From Sulfuriflexus mobilis (GTDB lineage: Bacteria > Pseudomonadota > Gammaproteobacteria > AKS1), in contig NZ_AP018725.1 in NCBI RefSeq assembly GCF_003967195.1, positions 372,001-436,000 of the forward strand: a stretch of 64,000 nt of DNA, given 5' to 3'. Of this stretch, positions 1 through 8,495 are shown piece after piece (the stretch's first letter is position 1; each line of letters opens with the position of its first letter). Under the pieces are notes generated by a model, which made no database searches, was not told the DNA's origin, and saw only the letters and a list, made by a program, of their open reading frames with translations. Made by a program: the position numbers and the translations under genes.

Positions 1-2160
1 GTTGAAAAGGCCCTGCAACAGGTTGGTGGCGTGGCCTCAGCGAGTGTCAACTTTGCCGAACATACTGCCGAGGTCCAGGGTTCAGCCTCCGCAAGCGCGC
101 TTATCAAGGCGGTGGTCGATGCGGGTTATGAAGCGGCTGAATTAAAGACCGCCGAAGATACCGAGGGCAAAGAGGCAAAAGAGTACGCCCAGTATCGGCA
201 ACTCATCCGCAAGAGTCTGCTCGCGGCAATGGTCGGTGCGCCGTTGTTTGTTTCCGGTCTGCTGGGCAAGATGCCGGGCCTTGTCGCACACCAGCTATTC
301 TGGATCGGCATCGGCCTGATCACATTGTTTGTTCTGTATTATTCGGGCAGTAATTTCTTCAAGGGCGCATGGAAGTCCTTCCTGAACCATAACGCCAATA
401 TGGATACCCTCATCGCACTGGGTACCGGCAGCGCCTGGTTATACTCGATGTTGATCACCATCTGGCCAACATTGGTGCCGGTCTCGGCACAGCATGTCTA
501 TTTTGAGGCGGCGACGATCATCATTGCCCTGATCAATTTCGGCTCCGCCCTGGAGATGCGCGCCCGTGGCAAGACCTCCGAGGCCATTAAAAGGTTAATC
601 GGTCTGCAGCCAAAAACCGCACGTGTGGTCCGTGACGGCAAAGAGATCGATATCCCCATCGATCAGGTCGGTCTGAACGAAACCCTGCGTGTACGCCCCG
701 GCGAGAAGATCGCCGTCGATGGCGTGTTGATCGATGGTCACTCCAGTATTGATGAATCCATGCTGACCGGTGAACCGATCCCGGTGACCAAACAGGTAGG
801 CGATGAGGTGGTCGGTGGCAGCCTCAACAAGAGCGGTAGTTTTCTCATGCAGGCGAAAAAGATCGGCAGCGAGACCATGCTGGCGCAGATCATCGACATG
901 GTGCGCACCGCGCAGAACTCCAAACCTGCTATCGGTCGGCTTGCCGATCGCATTTCGGCCATCTTCGTCCCCACGGTTTTGATCATTGCCGTGCTGACAG
1001 CGCTGGTCTGGTACAACTTTGGTCCGGAGCCACGGGTCAGTTACATGCTGGTGGCGACCATGACCGTGTTGATCATCGCCTGCCCCTGCGCGCTCGGCCT
1101 GGCCACGCCGATCTCGATCATGGTCGGCGTTGGCAAGGCCGCCGAGTTTGGCATTCTCATTCGTAACGGTGACGCCCTGCAGCAGGCCGGCCAGCTAACA
1201 ACCGTAGTCCTCGACAAGACCGGTACGGTAACGGCCGGTAGCCCTCAGGTAACGGGTTTCAAGCTTGTTGGTGGCTATACGGAGGCCGAGCTGCTAAGCA
1301 TGGCCGCCAGCCTTGAGCGCGGCTCTGAACACCCACTGGCCGAGGCGATCATGGAGGCGGCGCAACAACAGCAACTGAACATAACGGACGTCGAGGACTT
1401 TGAGGCCGTGGCCGGGCACGGTGTGCGCGCCCGACTTGAAGGCCGGCAACTTCTGTTCGGTAATCAGCGGTTGATGGAAACCCACGACATTGATATCACT
1501 ATGTTGTTGGAGGCGGCCCAGACGATGGCCGGTCAGGCACAGACGCCAATGTACCTTGCGGTAGAAGGTCGGGCCGCGGGCATTATCGCCGTCAGTGACC
1601 CGGTTAAGGCAGACTCGAAAGCTGCTATTGAACGCCTGCAGGCGCTTGGCCTGCGCGTGGTCATGCTCACCGGCGACAATCAGGCCACGGCCGATGCGGT
1701 AGCGAAACAGGTTGGCGTCGATGTGGTGATCGCCGAGGTCCTGCCGCAGGACAAGGCAGCGCAGGTTATGGCCTTGCAAGCGCAAGGCGAGGTCGTCGGC
1801 ATGGTCGGTGATGGCATTAACGACGCGCCGGCGCTGGCACAGGCCGATGTCGGTTTTGCCATTGGCACCGGTACCGATGTCGCCATTGAGAGTGGCGATG
1901 TCACCCTGATACGCGGTTCACTGCAGGGCGTTAGTGACGCGATTGGTATCTCACGTGCCACGGTGCGCAATATCCGCCAGAACCTGTTCGGGGCTTTTGT
2001 TTATAACAGTCTCGGCATACCGGTGGCGGCCGGTGTCCTCTATCCATTAATGGGCATCCTGCTCAACCCGGTAGTGGCGGGGGCGGCGATGGCCATGTCC
2101 TCGGTGACGGTCGTCACGAATGCCAATCGTCTGCGTTTTTACAAAGGCAAAATTTTGTAG
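1..2160 (+). CDS. copA: Copper-translocating P1B-type ATPase, 5' end outside window
   Basis: This is an inner-membrane pump that uses ATP to export Cu(I). The reading frame is open from base 1 and the first visible residues are the tail of an N-terminal heavy-metal-associated domain, so the gene begins before the window; the internal GTG at 31 is not the start. Visible landmarks are the TGEPIP actuator motif, the membrane metal site CPC (visible codons about 361-363), the phosphorylation motif DKTGT (about 405), the SEHPL motif with the conserved HP pair, and GDGINDAP (about 603). Membrane helices are placed as in the P1B family. Copper specificity is inferred from CPC plus the closeness to CopA; silver is also possible. 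Confidence 0.95.
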   Translation, partial: VEKALQQVGGVASASVNFAEHTAEVQGSASASALIKAVVDAGYEAAELKTAEDTEGKEAKEYAQYRQLIRKSLLAAMVGAPLFVSGLLGKMPGLVAHQLFWIGIGLITLFVLYYSGSNFFKGAWKSFLNHNANMDTLIALGTGSAWLYSMLITIWPTLVPVSAQHVYFEAATIIIALINFGSALEMRARGKTSEAIKRLIGLQPKTARVVRDGKEIDIPIDQVGLNETLRVRPGEKIAVDGVLIDGHSSIDESMLTGEPIPVTKQVGDEVVGGSLNKSGSFLMQAKKIGSETMLAQIIDMVRTAQNSKPAIGRLADRISAIFVPTVLIIAVLTALVWYNFGPEPRVSYMLVATMTVLIIACPCALGLATPISIMVGVGKAAEFGILIRNGDALQQAGQLTTVVLDKTGTVTAGSPQVTGFKLVGGYTEAELLSMAASLERGSEHPLAEAIMEAAQQQQLNITDVEDFEAVAGHGVRARLEGRQLLFGNQRLMETHDIDITMLLEAAQTMAGQAQTPMYLAVEGRAAGIIAVSDPVKADSKAAIERLQALGLRVVMLTGDNQATADAVAKQVGVDVVIAEVLPQDKAAQVMALQAQGEVVGMVGDGINDAPALAQADVGFAIGTGTDVAIESGDVTLIRGSLQGVSDAIGISRATVRNIRQNLFGAFVYNSLGIPVAAGVLYPLMGILLNPVVAGAAMAMSSVTVVTNANRLRFYKGKIL

Positions 2161-2314
2161 AACGGTTATGCTGACCGTAGGTCAGAAGTGGACAGGATCT
2201 AGCCGATAAAGCCTTACTCTTTGGGTGGTGCAAAAAAACGTGTGAATCCTGTCTCATTAATTTTTTCGCCTAAGCATCTATTCTCGGGCGAGAAGCCAAT
2301 GATTAATTGAACGC

Positions 2315-2980
2315 CTATTTGCCCTGGATCCCGGTCTGACCCCGAACGCCGAACTCGTTGGCATGTTTATCATCGTTCGCGGCGTGTTCGTGTTCGCCGC
2401 GTGCCTGATAGGCGCGGGCGCGTACATAATAGGCCGTGCCACGCAGGTAATAGGGGCCTTTGTCTATGACACGGCTACAGCTCTCAATGGCCCGTGCGTA
2501 TTGTCGGTTACGTTCATAACTGCTGCACAGGTTGACGAGCAGTGCATAATTATCCGGCTGTAACTGGTTGGCACGTTGCAAATGCTGCAAGCCCTCAGGA
2601 TATTTTTCCACCACGTTGAGGGCATTACCCGCGGCGTTATGTGCCTGCCAGCTATCGGCATCAAACTCGAGGGCCTTTTGTGCATAAAGCAGGGCCAACG
2701 GTGGCTGGCCAAGTGACAGTTGCACCTCGGACATGGCCGCCATCATCTGGGCATTATTCGGGCAGCGCTTCAGCGCCGGGAAGATACTGTTCTCAATAAC
2801 ATAGAGGGCCTGCAGGTAGTCTTCACTGCCCGCTGGATAATTATCCAGGGCCTTGCGGTGCTGGTTATCGATAGCTTGAACTGTTTGCGCACAGGTTTCT
2901 GCGCGCGAGAGGGCAGGTTGCAGGCTCAATAACAGCGCACTGCAAAAAAGCATGACCGCAAGGTGTTGTGTGCTGGACAT
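2315..2980 (-). CDS. Exported TPR-repeat protein of unknown role
   Basis: A 221-residue protein with an N-terminal signal peptide (hydrophobic stretch ending near residue 27, ALSRA) followed by about three to four tetratricopeptide repeats, seen as repeated A-x-x-x-x-N-x-G and Y-x-x-A patterns between residues about 75 and 200. TPR proteins act as protein-binding scaffolds and this one is probably periplasmic. It stands alone, convergent with the copper ATPase, and no partner is suggested by its neighbours. The ATG at 2980 is used because the signal peptide starts there. Specific function is not recognised. Confidence 0.75.
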   Translation of the reverse strand: MSSTQHLAVMLFCSALLLSLQPALSRAETCAQTVQAIDNQHRKALDNYPAGSEDYLQALYVIENSIFPALKRCPNNAQMMAAMSEVQLSLGQPPLALLYAQKALEFDADSWQAHNAAGNALNVVEKYPEGLQHLQRANQLQPDNYALLVNLCSSYERNRQYARAIESCSRVIDKGPYYLRGTAYYVRARAYQARGEHEHAANDDKHANEFGVRGQTGIQGK

Positions 2981-3215
2981 AGATCACCATTCTTGTGGAT
3001 TTGCATCAATGCTAACATGGGGAAAACAGAAAAAGCTTACCTAATTTTTCTTATAAGGGTTGCATTCTGCAGGGGTAATAATAGAAAAAAGCAAAACCTG
3101 GCCACGTTAAGTCTGTCACCTGCTGAAGGCAGACGACTAAGATTGGCAATGGGAGGTAAAGCTGTTAAACATCAATGGGTGCCGCAGTCTGGATGATTTT
3201 TGTTACACTCGGACC

Positions 3216-3290
3216 ATGCAAACTATTCTCGTAAATATACTGGGTTTACTGGCCATCGGTTTTATTGTCTGGTGGTTCTGGCGTACCTAA
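3216..3290 (+). CDS. Possible 24-residue single-helix membrane peptide
   Basis: A short reading frame starting at ATG 3216 codes for an almost entirely hydrophobic peptide with a Val-Trp-Trp-Phe-Trp-Arg end, typical of a membrane helix stopped by a basic residue. A TTACACT-like -10 element lies just upstream, so the message could be nearly leaderless; no good ribosome site is visible. It resembles the N-terminal anchor of small copper-associated cupredoxin-type proteins, but no such domain follows the stop. It could be a real microprotein, a gene remnant or chance. It is the only coding candidate in the 2981-3426 gap. Confidence 0.35.
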   Translation: MQTILVNILGLLAIGFIVWWFWRT

Positions 3291-3426
3291 AATCTTTGTC
3301 GAGGTGCATTAAGTATTTCCTGCACCGGCCTCGCGAGTTCTGGTCAGCACAATGCGGCAAGTCACGTTAGGGGCAGGCTTAGCTACGTCGCCTACATCAG
3401 ATGATGCCTGGTATTGGCGCGCGCAT

Positions 3427-4287
3427 TCAGGCGACCTCGTCGTAGACCATGATCTCGAGTGTTTCGTTAAAACAGGCCTCGGCCTGTTTTAACACAGTTT
3501 GTAAAATATTCGGTGTCAGCCCGACGGTTTGCAGGGCGGTGACTTCCAGCGCCTCGGTTTCCTCGATATCGCCGCCGACCCGGGCGAGCATGGTGTTGGC
3601 CAGGTAGTTGGCGATATGGATAATCGCTGCCTCTTTCGGGTGCTGTTTGGCAAAACGCGGGGTATGGTGAAACTCGACGGCCTCGCTGAGTGCCGAGGGC
3701 AGATTCCATTGGCGCAGCAGCTCACCGCCGACGGCGGCATGGTCAAAGCCGATGATCTCCTGTTCGACGATGTGCACGATCTCCCGATTCTGTGTGCTGT
3801 GGGTGAGTGTCTGGCTGGCCAGTTCGGGCAATTCACGGTAAATAAGCAGGTAGCCAATGTCGTGTAGCAGGCCTGCGGTGAAGTAACGCTCAACATTGGC
3901 TTCATGCAGGTGGGCCGCGAGGAGACGGGCAATCACTGCACAGCGCAGGCTGTGGCGCCAGAAGGTCTCCATGGAGACCAGTTCATTTGTGAACGCCGAG
4001 AAGACCTGGATGGCACTGGTGGCGAGGAGCAGGTCACGTAGTTCATTCATGCCGATGATCGTGATGGCGCGGGGGATGCTGTCGATGCGTGAGGGAAAAC
4101 CGTAAAATGGGCTGTTGGCGATCTTCAACAGGCGGGCGGTCAGGACGGGGTCCTGGCGTATGACCTCGCCAATATCGGCAGCGGAACTATCCGGGGCATT
4201 CATTATCTCATTGACGCGGGCCACGCTCTCGGGGAGCGAGATGGCATCGCCGACGGCATTGACCAGATCTCTGGCGGTAAATGGCAT
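3427..4287 (-). CDS. HDOD domain signalling protein
   Basis: A 286-residue protein made almost entirely of an HDOD (HD-related output) domain. It has the usual opening (LPESVARVNEIM), the segment DPVLTARLLKIANSPFYG, a DIG motif in TAGLLHDIGYLL and a late EFHH. HDOD proteins are helical scaffolds in signalling, often for motility or stress, and most lack phosphodiesterase activity. The frame is open much further upstream, but the ATG at 4287 is preferred: AGGGA lies 7 bases ahead of it and the family fold starts there. It is divergent from djlA with about 160 bases between. Partners are unknown. Confidence 0.85.
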   Translation of the reverse strand: MPFTARDLVNAVGDAISLPESVARVNEIMNAPDSSAADIGEVIRQDPVLTARLLKIANSPFYGFPSRIDSIPRAITIIGMNELRDLLLATSAIQVFSAFTNELVSMETFWRHSLRCAVIARLLAAHLHEANVERYFTAGLLHDIGYLLIYRELPELASQTLTHSTQNREIVHIVEQEIIGFDHAAVGGELLRQWNLPSALSEAVEFHHTPRFAKQHPKEAAIIHIANYLANTMLARVGGDIEETEALEVTALQTVGLTPNILQTVLKQAEACFNETLEIMVYDEVA

Positions 4288-4450
4288 ATATGCATCCCTG
4301 TGTTGTCCAAAAATGAGACCGACTTGTAAACGCTTGCGTCCCGTATCAACAATCCTTTGCACGGATAGATTACTATATGAGAGTTTACGCCGGGAATAAA
4401 TAGGGTGTTTTACAAGGATTTGTCTAGATTGAGTCTTTTGAGGTAAGTCT

Positions 4451-5242
4451 ATGAGTTGGTGGGGAAAAGTCATCGGTGGCGCGTTCGGGTATTTACTCGG
4501 TGGGCCGCTGGGCGCCCTGATGGGCGCCGCCCTCGGGCATAATTTCGACAAGGGCCTGGGGGGGATGTCGGATGCCGATTTTCGCCCTGGTGCCCGTGAG
4601 CGCGTCCAGGGGGCCTTTTTCACCGCGACTTTCTCGGTGATGGGGCATGTCGCCAAGGCCGATGGCAAGGTCACGCATGACGAGATTGCGATCGCCAATG
4701 CCATCATGGCCCAGCTCAGCCTGTCGACCGATATGCAACAGGCCGCACGGCGTTTGTTCAACGAGGGCAAGCAGGCGGGTTTCCCGCTGGACGATGTCCT
4801 CGAGCAGCTCCGTAGCGAGTGTCACCGCCGCGATACCCTGTTGCGCATGTTTATCGAGATCCAGATGCATGCCGCCTATGCCGATGGCGTGGTGCACCCG
4901 GCCGAGCGCCAGCTCATCGAGCATATTTGCGAGATATTAGGCTTTTCTCGTCAGGAGATGGAGCACCTCGAGGCCATGGTCAAGGCGCAACGCCACACGG
5001 GGGGGCGGGCGGGTCAGCCTGTCGGTCTTTCCGCGCAGGAGGCCTATGCCGTGCTGGGGGTCTCTGCAAAGACCAGTGATGCCGAGGTGAAAAAGGCCTA
5101 TCGACGGCTGATGAGCCAGCATCACCCGGATAAACTTGTTTCCAAGGGTCTGCCGGAAGAGATGATGCAGCTGGCCAAGGAAAAGACCCAGGAAATACGT
5201 TCCGCATATGAGGTCATTAAAGAATCCCGTGGCATGAAATAG
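4451..5242 (+). CDS. djlA: Co-chaperone DjlA
   Basis: A 263-residue membrane-anchored DnaJ-like co-chaperone. The N-terminus is a glycine-rich transmembrane segment (residues about 7-30) that in E. coli DjlA serves for dimerisation. A TerB-like helical domain follows (about 55-175). The C-terminal J domain (about 198-263) holds the HPD tripeptide (QHHPDKL) needed to stimulate DnaK. The start has a GAGGT ribosome site 6-7 bases upstream. The next gene is convergent and the gap is filled by a structured repeat element. Length and architecture match the family. Confidence 0.95.
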   Translation: MSWWGKVIGGAFGYLLGGPLGALMGAALGHNFDKGLGGMSDADFRPGARERVQGAFFTATFSVMGHVAKADGKVTHDEIAIANAIMAQLSLSTDMQQAARRLFNEGKQAGFPLDDVLEQLRSECHRRDTLLRMFIEIQMHAAYADGVVHPAERQLIEHICEILGFSRQEMEHLEAMVKAQRHTGGRAGQPVGLSAQEAYAVLGVSAKTSDAEVKKAYRRLMSQHHPDKLVSKGLPEEMMQLAKEKTQEIRSAYEVIKESRGMK

Positions 5243-5246
5243 AGCA

Positions 5247-5408
5247 ATTGATGATGCCCTGAACCTTCGGGGCGAAGGTTAGGGTACTCGCAATGAACCC
5301 GCAGGGTTCTGCGAGAGCATGGTGGCAGCCTTGCACATTCGCGCATAGAAGCCTTTGGCTTCATTATGCGTACCTCACCCATCTCCGATGGGTCGAGGCA
5401 TCATCAAT
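5247..5408. repeat. Structured intergenic element with 12-bp terminal inverted repeats
   Basis: The element occupies the whole gap between the convergent djlA and CopD-like genes. Its ends are a perfect 12-base inverted repeat (5247-5258, ATTGATGATGCC; 5397-5408). Inside are four hairpins arranged in mirror order: 5257-5284, 5287-5315, 5342-5370 and 5373-5398. These are two copies, in opposite orientation, of the two-hairpin repeat also found near 20.2, 23.6 and 33.1 kb. The right end includes the first base of the neighbouring stop codon. It could act as a bidirectional terminator or mRNA stabiliser; that is inference. Confidence 0.8.
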
Positions 5409-5863
5409 CAGAAGTACCGTCCACCACTGGCTATAGCGGTCACGATCAGACCCAGGCTCAGGTTCACCCCTATAAGTAGGCGTATTTGCGCCAGCCTGGC
5501 CCCAGCTGTGGGCAGGTCACCGGCGGCGATGGCCTGTTTCATGCGCCGGTAGGGGCCGAAGAAGACGTGCATATAGATAAGTATCATGAGGATGCCGAGG
5601 CCCTGCATGATATTCACGTAGAGCGGCAAGGTGGCGAAGCCGCCAAACAGTTTGAAGGCCATCCAGTAACCGCTGGCCAGTGACAGGAGCACCGAGACCC
5701 ACACCCAGGGAAAGAAGCGGGCAAACACATCTCGCCACAATGGCAGGCGTTGCGGCGGTTCGAGCAGGCTGGCCGCAACCGGGCGCAGGGCCATGTAGGC
5801 GAAAAACATACCGCCAACCCAAATGGTGGCGGCGAGCATATGCAGGGCAATGGCGAGAGGCAT
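5408..5863 (-). CDS. CopD-like integral membrane protein
   Basis: A 151-residue membrane protein with four predicted helices (residues about 3-25, 48-70, 78-100 and 125-146). The histidine in ALHMLAATIWVGGMFF and the overall pattern resemble the CopD copper-resistance domain and related small membrane proteins that may bind haem or copper. It lies 32 bases downstream of the DUF3530 hydrolase start-stop pair on the same strand, so the two are probably cotranscribed. AGGA precedes the ATG by about 9 bases. No direct evidence of copper transport is visible. Confidence 0.75.
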   Translation of the reverse strand: MPLAIALHMLAATIWVGGMFFAYMALRPVAASLLEPPQRLPLWRDVFARFFPWVWVSVLLSLASGYWMAFKLFGGFATLPLYVNIMQGLGILMILIYMHVFFGPYRRMKQAIAAGDLPTAGARLAQIRLLIGVNLSLGLIVTAIASGGRYF

Positions 5864-5895
5864 TTTATTACGTCCTTCGAATCGCGGTAGGCGAG

Positions 5896-6720
5896 TTATT
5901 TTTTCATGCTATCGACAGGCATGTCGACCGCCATACCCCGGAACTGTGCCAGCCAGCTCTTCACTCGGCGCACCAGGTCGGCCTCGAGGCCCTGGAAGAA
6001 GTGATTGGCTCCCGCCACCTCGACCTGGCGATAGTGGCTATTTCCCGCCCTGCGGGCGGCCTGGGCACGGGCCTTGACCGAGTCGAGCACGGTCTCCAGG
6101 TCCTGGCTGCCATAGATATCCAGGACGGGGAGGGTGATCTTCTCGAGGAAGGCGAGGTTGTCCATACGCGGGTCTGCACCTTCACGGGCGCCCATGCCGA
6201 TGGCGGCAAAGGCGGTGATGCCCTCGGCATTGTTCGCCAGGTACGAGGCGGCCATGCTGCTCCCCAGGCTGTGGGCGAGGATGATGATATTGTGATAGCC
6301 CTTTTCTTTCAGATAGGCGATGCCGGCCTGGATACGGGCCGGGACCTCGGCGAACAGCGGGGCATAGTCTTTATGGTCTGCCTCATTGGCCAGGATGGGT
6401 AATTGCAGTGACAGGCTGGCCCAGCCGTGAGCGGGCAGTTCCGAACGCAGGGGCTGGACGATATCCGGCCAGTCCGGGTGCACCCCACTGCCGTGTAAGA
6501 CGATGACCGCGCCACTCGGCTTGTCGGTCTCGTGCTCGGCGTAGATGCCGAGGAATTTATTGCCGTCGGCCTCCAGCCAGGCGGCTTCACCGACAATGAG
6601 GCCATCGACTACCTGGTCGGCCCAGCGTTTTTCCTTCGCCGTGTCCGAGGCGTAGGCGCCATTAATTGAACATATCCCTATGAAAAATATATAAAAAAAT
6701 TGCATTACAGGGGTTTTCAT
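5896..6720 (-). CDS. Exported alpha/beta-hydrolase-like DUF3530 protein
   Basis: A 274-residue secreted protein. The ATG at 6720 is chosen because GGAG lies 6 bases upstream and a signal peptide (cleavage near AYA-SD) follows; the longer frame to 6774 has neither. The fold shows HGSGVHPDW (oxyanion region), the nucleophile-elbow-like AHSLGSS, an acid strand VLDIYGSQD and a late NHFF histidine, all typical of DUF3530 hydrolases. The nucleophile context differs slightly from G-x-S-x-G (A-x-S-x-G). Substrate is unknown. It probably forms a transcription unit with the CopD-like gene. Confidence 0.8.
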   Translation of the reverse strand: MKTPVMQFFYIFFIGICSINGAYASDTAKEKRWADQVVDGLIVGEAAWLEADGNKFLGIYAEHETDKPSGAVIVLHGSGVHPDWPDIVQPLRSELPAHGWASLSLQLPILANEADHKDYAPLFAEVPARIQAGIAYLKEKGYHNIIILAHSLGSSMAASYLANNAEGITAFAAIGMGAREGADPRMDNLAFLEKITLPVLDIYGSQDLETVLDSVKARAQAARRAGNSHYRQVEVAGANHFFQGLEADLVRRVKSWLAQFRGMAVDMPVDSMKK

Positions 6721-6866
6721 GTCGGGCTCCATCGGCTCGCTGTGAGCGACTAATGATACCCTGAAAAGCTGCAATATCCAGCCTGATCGGGTAAAGTGCG
6801 GCGTTCTGTTTACGGGTGTGCCCGGTAAGGGTGCGAACTCAACGAATTTTTAAGGGGTGATTGACC

Positions 6867-7577
6867 ATGGCCGAAGATTTTATTGCACCGTCTATTTTGT
6901 CTGCTGATTTTGCCAAGCTGGGTGAGGAAGTCGACAAGGTCCTGGCCGCCGGTGCCGACGTCGTGCACTTTGATGTAATGGATAACCACTACGTGCCAAA
7001 CCTGACTATTGGCCCACTGGTCTGTGAGGCGCTGCGCAAGCACGGCGTGACGGCACCGATTGACGTGCACCTCATGGTCAAGCCGGTGGACCGCATCATC
7101 CCGGATTTTGCCGCTGCCGGTGCTAGCTATATCACCTTCCACCCGGAGGCCTCCGAGCACATCGACCGTACCCTGCAGCTGATCCAGGCCGAGGGTTGTA
7201 AGTCAGGCTTGGTGTTTAACCCGGCCACTCCGCTGGATGTGCTTGAGCATGTTATCGACAAGATTGATGTTATTTTGTTGATGTCGGTTAACCCGGGCTT
7301 TGGTGGTCAGAGCTTTATCCCGCACACACTGGAAAAGCTGCGTGCCGCCCGCAAGATTATTGATGCCTCTGGTCGTGATATTCGTCTGGAAATTGATGGT
7401 GGCGTGAAGGTTGATAATATCCGTGAAATCAAGGAAGCCGGTGCCGATATGTTTGTTGCCGGTTCGGCCATCTTTGGTGCCAGGAACGATGCCGATGCCA
7501 ACCTTTATGACACCGTGATTGGCCAGATGCGCGATGAGTTGGCGAAAGCGGTTTCCTCTTATAGCATGGAGATGTAA
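6867..7577 (+). CDS. rpe: Ribulose-phosphate 3-epimerase
   Basis: A 236-residue TIM-barrel enzyme that interconverts ribulose-5-phosphate and xylulose-5-phosphate in the pentose phosphate and Calvin pathways. Signatures visible are [13 protein letters not shown] at the N-terminus, the metal/catalytic [29 protein letters not shown] and the phosphate loop EIDGGVK...GSAIFG. The ATG at 6867 has AAGGGG 9 bases upstream; the in-frame TTG at 6861 is too close to that site. It opens a cluster continuing into gph and trpEGDC, a common gammaproteobacterial order. Confidence 0.97.
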   Translation: MAEDFIAPSILSADFAKLGEEVDKVLAAGADVVHFDVMDNHYVPNLTIGPLVCEALRKHGVTAPIDVHLMVKPVDRIIPDFAAAGASYITFHPEASEHIDRTLQLIQAEGCKSGLVFNPATPLDVLEHVIDKIDVILLMSVNPGFGGQSFIPHTLEKLRAARKIIDASGRDIRLEIDGGVKVDNIREIKEAGADMFVAGSAIFGARNDADANLYDTVIGQMRDELAKAVSSYSMEM

Positions 7578-7615
7578 ACGTAGCGGTCATTCTTTGCGGC
7601 CTTTGCGTTATATAC
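7578..7615. repeat. Single arm of the CGCAGAGG-type fold-back repeat
   Basis: The rpe-gph spacer carries one copy of a motif (TTTGCGGCCTTTGCGT) that elsewhere in the window forms the arms of fold-back elements near 24.7-24.9, 34.5-34.8 and 44.0-44.2 kb. No partner arm is visible here, so this may be a decayed or solo copy. Confidence 0.5.
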
Positions 7616-7627
7616 TGGATTTGAAAT

Positions 7628-8323
7628 ATGAGCCTTAAAAAACCTGAAATGGTCCTGATCGATGTCGACGGCACGCTGGTCGACAGTGTGCCAGACCTCG
7701 CCTACTGCGTTGATGAGATGCTGAAGCAGCTCGACATGCCTGTGCGCGGTGAAGACCGCGTGCGTCACTGGGTTGGCAATGGCGTCGAACGCCTCGTCGA
7801 GCGCGCACTTACCGATGACCTCGATGGTCACCCGGATGAAGCACTCATGGCCAGGGCCTACCCGATCTTCCTCGATCTGTATGCCGAGAACACCTGCGTG
7901 CGTAGTGGCCTGTATCCCGGTGTCCGCGAAGGTCTGGATTACCTGAAAAAGGCCGGTTACAAGCTCGGTTGCGTGACCAACAAGGCCGAGGCCTTTACCG
8001 TGCCGCTGCTGAAGCAACTGGGTATCTATGACGAGTTTGCCATCGTCATCAGTGGTGACACGCTGGCGAAGAAAAAGCCGGACCCTCTACCCCTATTACA
8101 TGCGGCGGAGTTTTTTAACGTTTCACCGCAGCAGTCCATGATGCTGGGCGATTCGGTCAGCGATGTGAAGGCGGCGCGCGCAGCGGGCTTCCAGATCACC
8201 TGTCTGACCTATGGCTACAATCATGGTGACAATATTGCCGATGCGAATCCGGATGGCTTGATTGATTCCATGGCTGAGTTAGAATCACTACTCGAGAACG
8301 CCGAGGCCCAATTGGCCTCGTGA
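7628..8323 (+). CDS. gph: Phosphoglycolate phosphatase
   Basis: A 231-residue HAD-superfamily phosphatase that removes phosphate from 2-phosphoglycolate produced by DNA repair or by RuBisCO oxygenation. Motif I is DVDGTLVDS (residues about 10-18), motif II lies in CVTNKAE, motif III is the lysine in KKKPDPLPLL and motif IV is LGDSVSDVKAA. An all-helical cap sits between motifs I and II. It follows rpe by 50 bases. A glycolate-oxidase-type Fe-S subunit occurs near 18 kb, so glycolate salvage may be complete in this organism. Confidence 0.93.
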   Translation: MSLKKPEMVLIDVDGTLVDSVPDLAYCVDEMLKQLDMPVRGEDRVRHWVGNGVERLVERALTDDLDGHPDEALMARAYPIFLDLYAENTCVRSGLYPGVREGLDYLKKAGYKLGCVTNKAEAFTVPLLKQLGIYDEFAIVISGDTLAKKKPDPLPLLHAAEFFNVSPQQSMMLGDSVSDVKAARAAGFQITCLTYGYNHGDNIADANPDGLIDSMAELESLLENAEAQLAS

Positions 8324-8354
8324 AAATATAAAATAATAGTCATTTAGCGGATAC

Positions 8355-8495
8355 ATGAACATGGAAACAAAATTGGAACAACGATGGTGGCGCTGGTCTG
8401 CGTATAGAACCAGTAATGCCCTTGTAACCATGCCATGTACAGGAAATGACTATGACACTCGAACAATTCAACGCACTCGCCAACGCCGGCCATAA
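8355..8495 (+). CDS. trpL: Candidate tryptophan leader peptide upstream of trpE
   Basis: A 46-codon reading frame starts at ATG 8355 and contains Trp-Trp-Arg-Trp at codons 11-14 (8385-8396), a signature of trp operon leader peptides. It runs out of frame across the trpE start and ends at TAA 8493-8495. Two small hairpins follow the Trp codons: 8393-8397 with 8409-8413, and 8421-8426 with 8438-8443. The second pairs with part of the trpE ribosome site. Ribosome stalling at the Trp codons could thus alter trpE translation. No U-rich terminator is visible, so classic transcription attenuation is not shown. Its own ribosome site is weak. Confidence 0.5.
   Translation: MNMETKLEQRWWRWSAYRTSNALVTMPCTGNDYDTRTIQRTRQRRP

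Noticed and set aside
5680-6402. 240-residue plus-strand frame across the DUF3530 gene
   Set aside because: No domain, no ribosome site and antisense to a gene with signal peptide and hydrolase motifs.
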